A stretch of 64,000 nucleotides of DNA from Sclerotinia nivalis (GCA_029531795.1 JAPEIS010000011.1:434001-498000); one strand, 5' to 3'; shown: positions 10,815-22,792, numbered from the stretch's first letter. Numbers and translations: made by a program. Notes: generated by a model not told the origin, from the sequence alone.

Positions 10815-11124
10815 TTGTTTTATACATAAGTTATATCTTTTATATCTAATTTTGATGACTTGGTGACTTTTGGTCTTGTGGGCCTGTGCGCACGGAATTC
10901 TGTCAACCACTGTTGAACCACAGGCCTCAAACATTTAAATGTCCTCTTTGACAAGCAAGTGATCGATCGTCTCTAGACTCTGCAGCTGTGCCTACTGGCT
11001 ACGAGCTGTGATTCCCTCTTGAACAAGCCGTTCTCTTGTGTGAAGATTGACCACAGGCTTGACCATTGTGAGAGCTGCAAGGAAGTGCAACTACAGGACA
11101 GTCCCTCGCGTCTCTAGGAACCAC
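10815..11124. other. No gene seen
   Basis: This is a short spacer between the transposase relic and the DUF2786-type relic. It contains GTGTG/CACAGG-rich words such as TTGACCACAGGCTTGACC but no ORF of note. Confidence 0.4.
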
Positions 11125-13039
11125 TCATCCGTTTAATTTCTTCCTGCGCACATCGATGTTCTTACTATCTCTAACTCCCTGATCGTATGCTTTCCAATCA
11201 CGTATCACACTGTTTCTAGCCGAGCGCTTACGAAGCTTCACGCCTTTGTCTTTGAGATATTCGTCTGCAATCTTGGCGGCTGTTGCGCGAAAGGTGACGA
11301 GTTGCATGTGCGAGGCCCATTTTCACTCCACCTCCAGCTCTAATTCTTGTGGCTCGCTCGACTTTTGCTCCGTCTTAGCTGAAATCGCTGGTGTTGGCTC
11401 TCATTTTGATAGTGGACTTGGTGTTGTCGAATACAGGCCCAGAGAAGTCTCAGATGATAGTAGCTCAGGCTTGATCAGCTTGCTGATCTCTTCGTCCAAG
11501 TCTCCGAAGTTGACATCATATTCATCTTCCACTTTAAAGTCGGGCTCGACGCCGTCGTCATTGATCTGATCTGGAGAACCGGAGGCACCATCGGAGCCAT
11601 CGTCTTCGACCCCTTCCGAGTCCGGCCACATCATATTCCAAGCGCCATCGTGGAAGAGAGCGCGATCACCGTTGATCTCACCACCGGCATCGGCACTTGT
11701 TGCTAGTTTGGGGGAAGAGAATTCGTTTCGAGTGTTGTGGAAAGGAGCTAAACAGGCCAGCTGCGCTTGTCTTTCAGCATCCTCTTTCTTCGTCTCGGCC
11801 GCGATACCATCCCTCTCCGCTTTCTTCGCCTGGGTTTCCTCGAGGGCCTTCTCTTCCTCTGCCATGCTGCATAGTTCGTCGGAAATACCAAATGAGTAGC
11901 TATTTTTGCTCCCGATCCCCTTGTAAGACCGAGCCCATTCGGCGATCAAGTTGTATGTCATCTCGAACTCTCGGAGGAGGTTGATCGGATAATAATAAAT
12001 AATATAATAATAATACTATAATATTATTTATTATAATAGTGGAAGACTTAGTCGTATTTAGCTTAGGAGTGATCGAATATATGAACAATAGAATATTGAA
12101 GTCAGAATTATATATATATTGAATATTGAATTTTTATCTGCTTATTTTTTCGAAGAATTCTTTGAAGAAGATCTTCGTATTTATAGATTTTAATGAGATT
12201 CTACACTATTCTATGATTATAAATAAGATCGATTTAAATCGAATCTTATAGAATCATTTTATATAATAAAAGGAAATAATAACCAATAGTATTCAATCTG
12301 AGAATAAGAAAATTCTATATGCTTCCATTTCATTCTATTCCATTATAAATCATTCTGATATGATATATGATCGAAATTTTATATAATAATAAAATTTAAT
12401 AATATGAAATCATATTATTAATATATCACGTGATCATATAACTATTGGTTCGGTAAATATTATTAAGTGATTTAATAACTTATTAGGAATTCTCACACGA
12501 ACGACATAGCAGCAGCGACCGTATTCTCTGTAATACCATAGAAAGTCAACTCCAAGCTCGAGTACTGGGTAGCTGAATAGAACCTGCAGTCGAAAAAGCA
12601 TTGCATAGCGTGGCATAAGTCGTCAACATAGCTCTGATAGTTCACAGATTTGACTTATCGCCATCAACGCGTTGTATTGATACAATGCTTTGTCCCGCAT
12701 ATTGCCTCTGAGTAGCAGGCCCTTCGTGAGCAAGGACCTCTGCTTGTGATACATTGTACCGTCCCATCAACCGTGACGCCAAATGAACTGCTGCTTTTGC
12801 CTCCGCCTCTGGGGTATTCGGGTGGCACGCTCAAGGCATTTCTTGATCCGCAGAACTATCTCGTTGTCAATGTCGGCCGTGGAGGAGTTGATTCTGGTGG
12901 TGCCTGTCTCTGCGAGCTCCTTGATGGAGGCTTTGTATAATGGCGGAGCGGGTGGGCGAGCCGTCCGTTTGCGTGGAGGAAGCTTGGTCTGTCGGTGGTT
13001 CTCAGAAACGCATATAAGGTCTGCTGTTCTCTTAGCCAT
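11125..13039 (-). pseudogene. DUF2786-domain protein (fungal multidomain type), disrupted
   Basis: Pieces in several frames make one protein on the minus strand. The N-terminus (13039) leads to EIVLRIKKCLERA, then after a one-base loss near 12826 the frame resumes as NTPEAEAKAAVHLASRLMGR, the DUF2786 signature. A second frame change near 12645 leads to VNYQSYVDDLCHAMQCFFDC and SSLELTFYGITENTVAAAMS. A 530-bp AT-rich insert (11969-12498) follows. The protein then continues in MTYNLIAEWARSYKGIGSKN, an Asp/Glu-rich linker, and a C-terminal MQLVTFRATAAKIADEYLKD ending in SKNIDVRRKKLNG. TGA codons at 11401-11403 and near 11326 interrupt the last part without changing frame. The function of DUF2786 proteins is unknown. 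I believe related fungal proteins exist in multiple copies, from memory. The gene is dead here. Confidence 0.75.
11969..12498. mobile_element. AT-rich insert splitting the DUF2786 gene
   Basis: The two halves of the coding sequence (MSF on one side, EMTYN on the other) are separated by about 530 bp of extremely AT-rich DNA. The insert is flanked by GAAC at 11965-11968 and 12499-12502, which could be a 4-bp target duplication. Its ends (TCTCGGAGGAGG and GGAATTCTCACAC on the plus strand) are not inverted repeats of each other. The interior has many TAATAAT/ATTATTA palindromic words. It might instead be an AT-rich intron, since the minus strand begins GTGTGA and ends GAGAG, but that would leave an extra Phe. 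Confidence 0.5.
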
Positions 13040-13690
13040 GCTTTATTGTGGTAGCCGGCGTTGTCGACAAGGTCTGCCCAGTGCCCGTGCTGTCAGTGAA
13101 GGTATTCATACTCAAAGATCCTTATCACGTTCGCCCCAAGCGTTGAACTTTGGCTTCAATTAGAGGGGGAGGCAGTTTGGAGGTCACGATAATAATATAT
13201 ATGAGAAGATTATACACTGGTTTTATGTGATTGGAAAGGTATTGCAGGATCCAGCTATTCAGTTGAATCTCATGATCACGTGTGGCCGAGTCACCTACCT
13301 AGTAGAGAAGTCGGTAGCTTCAGGCAGATAGAAGAGCTACTACAACTATAAAGTAGTTGTGTCTTCTCATAGATAGTTTAATGAAGTATCAAACTTTTAT
13401 CCTCGGTTCCAACTATCATTACTTCTGAGTACTTCTGTAAATCCCGTTCAATAGTAGTATAAAGACTTTGACACTATGAGCTCCCTTGTGTTCTCTGTGA
13501 TCGATCTTTCAATAGCGACGAAAGCCTGCAACAGCAGCATGAACGAGACTCGCTCGCGTATACTTTTGACTGTACAACTTGCGACGGTCACTACGGCGGC
13601 GAGATGGCTCAAAAGCAGCACCTACGCGACTCTCCGGTTCATGCTCCGTCCTTGCGCTGTTATCCCGTAGAATCATGGCAACGCTCGTAA
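13040..13690. other. Spacer, no gene seen
   Basis: Open frames here are short and unlike any protein I know. 13180-13330 is AT-rich with a TATATATGAG-type stretch. It separates two minus-strand pseudogenes. Confidence 0.4.
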
Positions 13691-15256
13691 CTAGCTGTTA
13701 TCTTCCAACCGTGGCTTGATACAGCTAGGCATATGTACTAAGTGCCCGCGCCTTGTCCTCACAAATACCGTATAAGTTCCTCCAGCGACATAAACCGCAA
13801 TGACGCTGATGACAGCAGGTCAGTGAAACTGGTCTGCCTTCGAAAAGATGATCGTTGTTACGTACGAAAGAAGCTCAAAAAGGTTCTGGAAAGATGCCTC
13901 CACGGTGGAAAAAGCGCCTCGGCTCTACTCATCCACCTCCTCTTGTACAATGCTCTGAGCGCAAAGATCAAAACTCCACAGGCCTACGCGGCTCAGTATG
14001 ACGGCCCCGACGAGCCCGCTCGCTGCGAAAATTTTATTCCCAGTGAGGCTTTCATCACTGGCAAAGAACCAGGCCAGTCCCACAGCAAGCCATATCATCT
14101 GCCATGTCAAAACCCAGATCCCGCCTCGCACAGCGCCGATGTGTTGTTGTACTTTGGGAACGATCCAGGTTGCGGAGAGTTCGAAAATGGTGCTAACCGC
14201 GCGCGCAGCACCCACAGCATAGGACGTATAGCCAATGGCAAGGAGAAAGGTAATCATTTGGCCAGAGAAGGAAAGGACTGTAAAGTAGAGCAGAGATAAG
14301 GAGATTGAAGGGAGAAATGCTGGGTGCTGGAAGTAGTGAGGTATCGAGTTGAGCGGAAGGAGGTTGGAAGTGGCTGACAGTGCGAAGTCAACCATCCCGC
14401 GCAGTGAAACTCGATCAGTTTCAATCGCCAATTGTAGTCGCTCTGGGTTGTCTTCGGTAGCAGTAAAGCTGTTCTCAGTCGTCGTTCGTTGAAGAGCCAG
14501 AACCATTCTGAAAACTGCTGCAATTGTAAAGTACTCGACAAGGACTGATGTACAAGTCATCGCCAGAGTAACGAAGATAGCGACGATTGTAGATGCTCCG
14601 TCAATCAAGGAGATAGTGAGTGGACCAAACAATTTGCAAAACAGGTCGATGCGGCGCATGCGAGCGTTAAGTATCCGCCGAGCTGTATCATCGTCTCGTA
14701 AAATGACCACAACGCAGTCCCTTTCCACAGAGACCAGATTCAGGACTGAACACAGCTTCTCTATACATGCCAGAAGTATACTCACGACAAAGAGGCCGAC
14801 CCTCAGCTTGGTGCCGAGCTCTTTTCGCTCGTATAAGATCCAGAATATACTGCACGATGCCCCAACTGCCAGCCGTTGGCCTACAATAGAAGCTCTGACA
14901 ACTTTCAGTCTGTCGCCTTTATCAATCCAAGATTCTAAGGCAGGCGATAGCATAACAGCGACTGCGCTACGCATAAGCGCGTACACAGACATTGGCAGTA
15001 ACGTCCCGGGGAAAATGGCGGCGATGAAGAGCACAGCGCCCATCTCGAAGAGCCGCGAGTTCCATGTCGACAAGAAGTGAGAGATAAACAATCGGCTTGT
15101 AATCTGTCTTGATATAAGATGAGAAGATGGGGCTATCGGTCGCTCCGAGAGTTCCTGGATATAAATGATGATGATGATGATGATGATGATAGTATTTAAC
15201 GTCCGTGAGGATCTGTAAAGGGTTTCAAACCTTTCGAAGGGTATAGGGACGGGCAA
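13691..15256 (-). pseudogene. Ferroportin-family (SLC40) iron exporter, with in-frame stops
   Basis: A 443-codon open frame has 9-10 hydrophobic segments and family motifs: FLSTWNSRLFEMGAVLF near the start, NARMRRIDLFCKLFGPL in the middle and SRVGLWSFDLCAQSIVQEEV near the end. These fit ferroportin-1-type metal exporters. The frame hits TAG at 13925-13927, yet the same frame continues as SRGAFSTVEASFQNLFELL, then TGA near 13818 replaces an expected Trp, then VIAVYVAGGTYTVFVRTRRG to a stop at 13691. So the last one to two helices are cut off. There is also no ATG before residue 72 (15043); the open frame begins at a non-ATG codon, and a polyisoleucine tract from a GAT repeat sits near the N-terminus. 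A truncated protein could still be made, but loss of function is likely. Confidence 0.8.
15165..15190. repeat. (ATG)n trinucleotide microsatellite
   Basis: About 26 bp of uninterrupted ATG/GAT repeats lie inside the ferroportin-like frame, giving nine Ile codons on the minus strand. This is unlike a transporter N-terminus and may mark non-coding or intronic origin. Confidence 0.9.
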
Positions 15257-16996
15257 TCCTAAAGGTGTTTATGTATAAAGGTCCAATTCATTTTCATTTT
15301 CCTTTTCTTTTATAAATTTAAAGGAGCTGTTTTGTTATATAGATCGCGGATGTTGTTTATTGGTATTTGTCAAATAGACCTTTCTTGTCGATTAGATTGA
15401 TCTATGGATTAGATTTAGTTTTAGAATAAAAGAGAAGTTTTTATTCAAATAGATATCTTTTAATATTTCGGGTTTATCTATTGTAGACGATTCAATTTAA
15501 AGCATTAAAGCATTAAATTATAGAATCCTTCATAATTAAATATATAAAAAAAGCTTCGTCTTTCTTTCTTGAATAATCAATCGTTTTCCACTAATCTTTT
15601 TGTATACTCATTATATACAACCCAAACCCATTATTAATTCTACTAGTTATGTTTTTTGAAGTCTTTACAATATAATCTATTCAATTCATATTCTTATTCC
15701 CCTTCATAGCATACAATCAGGACACACGTATTTCGATCTACCTCTTTTATAATATATTCTTTCTTTTATATTATATTTATATTTATATCTATCTTTATTC
15801 TCCATCCCTCCATCTCATCCCAATCCCCTATCCTATCCTATCCTATCCATTCTATCCGAAAAAAAAAAAAAAAAAAGAATCTATTATTCAAACTTCAATC
15901 TTTAAATAACCTAATTCAGCTATCTCACTTCACTTCACTTCACTTCACTTCACTTCACTTCACATCATCCACATCACTCACATCACTCACATCACTCACA
16001 TCATTCACACACACAAACAAAAGCCGAAAATTCAATAACAAAAGGGATATATCAATTGACCTTACTTTACTTTACTCCATCTTACTCCACTCCACTAGTT
16101 CTACTTCCTTTTCTCATCTCTTCTTTTCTCCACTCTCCTTTCCTCTCCCCTCCTCTGCCCTTTCCCTCAACCTCTCTTCCCGAGGTCTTCTCAGGTACTC
16201 ATCATTAAGACTATTCCACCAAAGCAGTCCCAGTCTCACTTTCAGTCCAATTCCCAATCCCATTCTTCGGATCTAATAACCATTAACCACCAACCAACCA
16301 CTACTTCGCAGTAAAACCCTTTAAGACCTTCCATTTCCCTATATCTTCTACTACACTTTCCCATCTCCCGATCTATCTCTCAAATATTCCACCTCCCATC
16401 CATTGTATATCCCCCCCAACCAACACCAATCCCTTCTACCCTCTTAAATCTCTCCCTTTCCCATCCCACCCTCCCAAATTTGTTTATCTTCAACAAGATC
16501 CCCTAAGATATAGAGTTCGTGTTGTGTTTGTGTATTTATTGTTTGTGGTACGTGAAGGGTGGGTATAAGAGGATCGCTTGGTTCAAGGAAATAAAACATT
16601 GAAAAGGAGATAAAATATCGAAGGAACTGTAAAATTTTTTTCCGAAGAGCAAAATGCTAAAAAAAAAAAAAGAGAGGACGGTGTGATTTTCAAACATCGA
16701 TTAAATGTTTGAGTGTATCGTAGAATTGATGCCTATTTTGGAAAAATCAATCCTCCTAATGGCGAAAGAGTATGTTCTTCATATGCTCATTCTACGCCAC
16801 GCCTATACACATAACACCATGAACCCTTATAAAACAGGGACTGATACCCAAAGCAGAACGACCATGTGTTTGTAGTCACAAATAAAAGAAGATAAGGACC
16901 GAAAACGCCGAAAAGGATTGAAATTGAGCTAAATGACATTGAAAACTCGTCGTTCGTCACATTGATTAAATGTGTGTGTGTGTGTATGTAGCTTTA
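15257..16996. other. AT- and pyrimidine-rich intergenic DNA, no gene
   Basis: 15280-15780 is AT-rich, while 15780-16500 is strongly CT-rich on the plus strand with A- and C-runs. 16560-16996 is purine-rich with poly-A near 16660. It lies downstream of both the WSC gene 3' end and the ferroportin 5' end. The long polypyrimidine tract resembles a fungal promoter or leader, but I find no ORF after it. Confidence 0.5.
15926..16012. repeat. (CACTT)n followed by (CATCACT)n microsatellites
   Basis: About seven perfect CACTT units (15926-15962) run directly into CATCACT/CACATCA units to about 16012. Confidence 0.9.
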
Positions 16997-17964
16997 TCAT
17001 GCGTTGGTTACCTTTAAAAGAATGTTAGTATGTGATCAGATGGTTAGCTTTTATATTCACATACCTTAAGGATTCTCCTTGAGTAATCTTGATTATCAGC
17101 GATACTACCATCACTCATTCTTCTATTTGCGAGAGTAGGATCAAGTCGAGTATCGGTAAAAGATCCACCACTGCTAATAGGTGATTTACCACCAGTGACA
17201 AAGTTATTGACTGCTGCATTTCTTCTGTATTCCTCCTCGACCTCACGTCTCTTCTTATTTCGCATAACAATGAAGATACCTCCAGCGATAGCTGCAGCAA
17301 CTAGTACGCCGACAACGACGCCTGCGGCGATGCCAGCTTTATTTGGACCTGATGAAGCCTTTTCAGACAATGCAGCTACTGAGCTCGATGCTGCTGCTGC
17401 GCTGGATGCTTGAACGGTAACTGTTTGACCTAAAATTTGTTAGATGAGAAATAATATTAGGGAAATGAATAAAATCATACCTCCTACTGTAACAACTGAT
17501 GGTGCAATAGATGTGGTATGTGTAGCAGTAACGGATGATGAAGTTGATGAAGCTGCCGCAACAGGATCATAATTTGGTGCTGAACTTTCTGTACCAGTAA
17601 GATAAACCGACCAATAAAGTTTCGTACCACCACACATCTCTGTATCAATACCAGCACAAGGACTATTACAGTATGAATCGTCGACATAATCAGCTGCTGG
17701 AGGGAGATCATCACCACACCAACATTCATCGCTGTTGTATGTTGCTTGAACTGCATAATCGGCAGGTACACACTGTGTTTGACAATATCCTTTACTGTTG
17801 TATACGTATGTTGAATTCTTGATCAATCCATCACCCGACGAGAAACATCCTTTATACGTTAAAGTCTTATATTGGCGTGTGTATAATTCTGGAGATGGTG
17901 CAGCGATTGCATTGCTAACCAAGGCAGTAGCAGCCATGATAGCGAGAGTAGATATCGACTTCAT
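16997..17964 (-). CDS. WSC-domain cell-wall integrity sensor
   Basis: Three exons (17964-17481, 17429-17065, 17011-16997) give 287 residues. Residues 1-21 are a signal peptide ending SNAIA. A Cys-rich WSC domain (about 35-120) begins YKGCFSSGDG and holds QTQC, DECWCG, SPCAG and EMCGG. A Ser/Thr/Ala-rich stretch, probably O-mannosylated, leads to a transmembrane helix near 192-215 (GVVVGVLVAAAIAGG) followed by NKKRR as stop-transfer. The cytoplasmic tail ends DYSRRILKVTNA. This architecture is that of Wsc1-type plasma-membrane sensors feeding Rho1 and the cell-wall-integrity MAP kinase path. The last exon is only 15 nt. Introns are 51 and 53 bp. The gene lies at the edge of a 16-kb gene desert upstream. 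Which Wsc paralog it is cannot be told. Confidence 0.92.
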
Positions 17965-18598
17965 GATGGATGATTTGATTTGGCCGTGGCCTTTCTTTCG
18001 TTATATGTTGATGAAATCGATCGATCGGTCGCGATGGCGATGAAGTTTATCGTGAGATGTTATTTGTATGAAGATAGTAGGTTGGTTTATTTAAGATCAA
18101 TCGTCCGTTTTGTGTTGGAAGGTAAGTTGGTCTCTGTAAAATGACCAGCGAGAGGGAGACAACAATCACAGCAGAAACGTATTGTCGAAATAACGAGTGA
18201 GTCGATGTGTGTTAATCTGCGAGATGTATCGTAATTTGTTTTGATGTATCGAATAATTAAGAAGAGGTTGGAAAAATTGATGATTGAATGTAATTTTCCT
18301 GTTGATGTTTCGAAAGGAGGGAAAAGGTCAGGTCAAGAATCTCCTGGTCGTCCGGTAGGTGTTGGATAAGTAGAGGGAAAAAAATCGGGTGATGCTGGAA
18401 TGAAGGTTGGGAAAAAATAGGCCGCAAGCAATAAAGTAAACGAATGTTTGGCGGTATTTTAGAAACGAGAAGGAATGAAAAAAAAAAAGAGAGAAGGATG
18501 GGAAATCAACACAAGAGAATGTAAATCATCGAAAACGACAGTTTGAATGAAATTATTCTTATGCCGTTAACGATGAGAGAAAGATTTCCAAATTCTTC

Positions 18599-18624
18599 TT
18601 TTTTTTTTTTTTTTTTTTTTTTTT
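18599..18624. repeat. Poly-T run
   Basis: Twenty-six consecutive T residues lie about 640 bp upstream of the WSC start codon; the minus strand reads poly-A, as in nucleosome-excluding fungal promoter tracts. Confidence 0.9.
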
Positions 18625-21600
18625 CGAAAAAGGGATTCGTTGTTTAAGGGGGATGGAGATGTGAGTAGGGTAGTGAGCAGTGAGTAGTGAGAGTTAAGTG
18701 TGAGTCCGAGAGAGAAAGATTTGTTTAGTTTGTTTGATGAATGAATTTAGAAAGAGGAGTTGATTGATGATTGATGGTTGATGATTGATTGATTGTCAGA
18801 TTGATTTTGATTTGATTGATGAAAGGGTTTAGGTTTACTCAGATTCTCTGGATAGTTTGGTTAGATGAAATTGTGCGCGCGGAAGGAGTTGGGTATGCGT
18901 ATGCGTAAAAAAGTGGGAATTTTGGGGGGGGGGGGAAAGATGATAGGAAAATGGTACCTGAGTACTTTGTACTTTGTACTTTTCGTAGCGTATGGGAGTA
19001 TGAAAATGATTGATATGAGTGGTTCAAAGTGGATGTAAATTAGTGGAGGGTAATTTTTTAGGGTATCTAGGGTATCTAGGGTATTACGGTGCTTAAGGTG
19101 CTTAAGGGTTGTGCTCAGATATGATTTTGGTTGGTGAATTTGTTCATCTATTTTCTGTCTGCTTCTCTCTGGTTGGTTGTAACTTGTTGCTTATGCGTTT
19201 AAAAAAAGGTACGAAAAAAGCTACGCAGGTACAGACGGGGTAAGGGAAAATAATGGATGGACGTGGCAGTACTAAAGAGGGTTCTTGCCTTGAGCATTTG
19301 ATTAGTCATTTAGATTTCTCTAATTGATTGGTTCTTTTTTATGCAATGCTGGACAATCACTGTCAATCATTCTGCACTCCGTACTTGCAAAACCTGAACC
19401 TGATCGATCTACCTTTTAGATTCAACTTAACTTACGCTTATTCCCCTTAGATTTCCATCTAATCTTTACTACTTTCAGCTTGTTGACATGACATTGGCGG
19501 GAGTAGACGCGTTTTGAAGCTGATTTTGTTTACTTTGTTGGTAAATCCGTTCCCTTTCTCTTATTAGCTTTGTTGTCAAAGTTCGATTGGTTCAGATGAA
19601 TCATATATAAATGGAATAACGAATTGTATGAATAGCTTCACATCACGATCAAGACTGTTTTTAATGAATGACTTCGTGGTTCAGTTGACTTTCAATTCAA
19701 CTGATCATTCTTCAGGATACGAGTTATCATTCGGCATAATTCATTTCTTTACTAAAGGATAAACCTAGACTTTCACTTCAATTTGGTATAACTCACCCAA
19801 ACTTGATAATCTCCATGGTCATTTCCAAACTCGTCAAGGTTGTTTGAGTGGAGTGAAGGTCATTAAGGCGTGATGTGGATACCGGGTTCAAGAGAAATGG
19901 TGGCTTAGTGTGCATATGGGAAATTACCCCCAACTAGGATTCTCCGTATTGAATATTCCACTGTAATGATTTCTTATTATTGGTCTATTATTGGTCAATC
20001 ATTTTCATAATTTTATTTCGATCATACATAATATTCATAAAATGATTTACATTCATTCACATTCATTCACATCATTCAAACTTCACTCCTCAATTCATTA
20101 ACTTACCTACCCTACCTAGTAATTATTGCTTGAAACCATTTCCACGAAAAGGGTCACAAACATGGGCTCCCTATGACCACCCAAATTTATCTTTAGAAAT
20201 GATCGCTGCAACCCTGTTTGGTAATAATAACAATAAGAACTCGTGATTCGTGAACCACATGGAAAATACGAAATCTGTTTTTAAAATAAGATTCCCAATC
20301 CCATCCAAATCCAATCTAGCCAAAAGTTCATCTCGCCCAGCTACTAGGTAGTCATCCCCCTCCCCCCCAATTCTTCCAATCATCAAGAAATTCCAAGAAA
20401 AGCCCTTTGAAAGTTCTAGACACTCAAGGACCCATCGGTAAGGAGATGCCGAATTCGCCATGACCGAAAGTGGACTATAGGTTTTCCGATGCTACGGAAA
20501 CATTGGGAAGCCCTTTACCTTTTTTTACTCGATTTCATGATTATCACTCATGTAACTTGGATTGTGTCTTGCATATTTATCAGGGCTTCTGGCCAAAGCA
20601 AAATTACTAAACTGAGCGTGGACTTTCCTACATACTGACTGTACTTCATACTGTTACTTTGCTCGGTATCATCGGTACGAAATCCGGATCAACCAAATCT
20701 CTCTACTCTGTATTTACCTACCTATGGAGAGTACAGTAAGGAAAGGTAAGGACGTCGTTTTCTTCAAAAGAAGAAGCAAGTCGGCGATGCACAAAAACAT
20801 TTATCCAACTTGAGATGGAAATATCATTTACCATCTATTAGGTAGCATTCGACAACCACAACGACTACCCTTAAGTCATATGTCACATTGCCAAAGAATA
20901 TTTCCCATCAGAAACTCCGGATCATTCGGAGTAAATGGAAGAAAAAAAGAACATGATGAAACTCATAATTGACTTTTGACTTTTCTTTCAAACTAGAGGT
21001 TTTCCATGCCGTCCATACCTTGTACTACGGATGATCACCTATCATCATTACCGTATTCACCATTTCACAAGCCCAACAAGCTGACGATGCTGACGATACG
21101 AAAAGTATAATTTCAATACATACTAGGACTAGGGAATTATGTAAGATGATTTGGTGCATTTTGCATACTTCCCATCAAGCATTTGATATCTCATTGATAT
21201 CTCATTGATATCTCAATAGTGTGAAGAGTCATCAAGAACGGACATACCACAGAGCATTTTCCAATATTGTAAGGAGTTCAAGTCATCGGGTTCATCAATA
21301 CGGAGCGGAATACGGAATACGGAATACGTGCACGAAGAAAAAGCCGGGGATTGATAATAAATACCCACAAGTTACAAATAATATATCAGCAATGAAGAAA
21401 ATACTTGGTACAATCCTCCGTCTACAGCTTGCTAACTCTCATCTACTTCATCATCTGATCTATCTTTAACCGCGATGAAATATAATCCAATCCAATCCAA
21501 TCCACTCTTCTCTGCGCTTCGCTTCACATCAAGATCCGAAATCTCCATCTACCATATAGAAACAATGAAATACTACTAGACAGATAGGTCGATATAAATG

Positions 21601-22420
21601 AACTTCTTTGAAACATCTTCCTCTCCATACTGTAGAGTCTAGAGTCAATATACAGAGTAAAAGGTGGGAGAATAACATAGTAACTAAGATATCTCAGTAA
21701 GACCTACCTACTAAGTACGTAATTAGTAATTATACGAACTTTTGAATTTTATCTATGGAGAAACCTTACTTGGTGAGAAGCGTTACGCTGTATAGATATA
21801 TATGAATGAATGTCAGATTGATGATGCTTTTTCATCCCACATGTTTTATAATTGTTTGATCGGTTACTATATTGTATTAGGTATATTCAGTTATCTAACA
21901 ATAAGAGGCTTGGTGATTCTTCTCCACCACACCTCTTTCCATCACGATATATTGTGATAAATGAGCGACTTTCTCAACTCATGAAGATACAATGTATATC
22001 TCAAGAATAAATAAACACCTACCCAAAACTCCTAGGTATCTAAGATCGTACATAAAATCACCTCTCATTCATCCCATCCAATCTCAAAAACCAACCATTC
22101 AAGATCAAATAGGTATCGTAAATCAATTTAATCATCAAAATCTTTCCTTTCTCATATATATATATATACATATATACATCCTCAACAGAACTTTCCGCGA
22201 GTTTTAGGATAGTTAGTACTTGATTTTGAATGCGTGGTTTTTATGAGGAGTTGTTTATCTATCTAGGTACTTCGTACCTAGTAGGTATTGCGCTAGTGCA
22301 CTCTCAATGCTGGGAAAGTTGTACCTTTTCTTTGGAGTTTTGATATTTTGAAGAAAAGAGAGGAAGAGAGAAAAGGCGTGTTGGGTAGATCGATGGATCA
22401 TCTAAAGTTTTTAGACGCGT

Positions 22421-22520
22421 TTCGTTCATTCGTTCGTTCATTCGTTCGTTCATTCGTTCATTCAGTTGTTTTAGATATTATAACACCTCTTCCTCTTCCT
22501 CTTCCTCTTCCTCTTCCTCC
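22421..22520. repeat. (TTCG/TTCA)n and (CTCTTC)n microsatellites
   Basis: Alternating TTCG and TTCA units run from about 22421 to 22464. After a short gap a CTCTTC hexamer array runs from about 22487 to 22520. Confidence 0.85.
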
Positions 22521-22792
22521 CAATGCTTTCCTTCCCGCAATCACTCTAGAAATATCATTTATATCTACGGAGTATGTCATCACATACCTATCATTATCAG
22601 TTCGGTAGCTACATGTATAACCTACCCCACTAAAATGAGAGATCTCCTGAGATCGTCAGGTGTGCGTTGTATCGATCTGCAGATTTGCGGATTTGAAACA
22701 AACGAAGGGAGAGGGAGGGAGAAGAGGAATCATGGTTTTGATGATTGTTGATTTTGGGTTTTGGGTTCTTTGGGCGAATAGTTTTCCTATTT

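Noticed and set aside
12746..13163. Plus-strand frames of up to 126 codons
   Set aside because: They are the antisense of the DUF2786-type relic, whose minus-strand reading is far more protein-like.
13742..14299. 185-codon plus-strand frame
   Set aside because: Antisense to the ferroportin-like frame, which has clear membrane helices and family motifs.
15926..16012. Regularly spaced repeats resembling a CRISPR array
   Set aside because: They are simple 5- and 7-bp microsatellites without spacers, and the genome is eukaryotic.
20171..20461. 96-codon minus-strand open frame in the gene desert
   Set aside because: No leader, no intron signals and no recognisable motif; length is within chance for AT-rich DNA of this extent.
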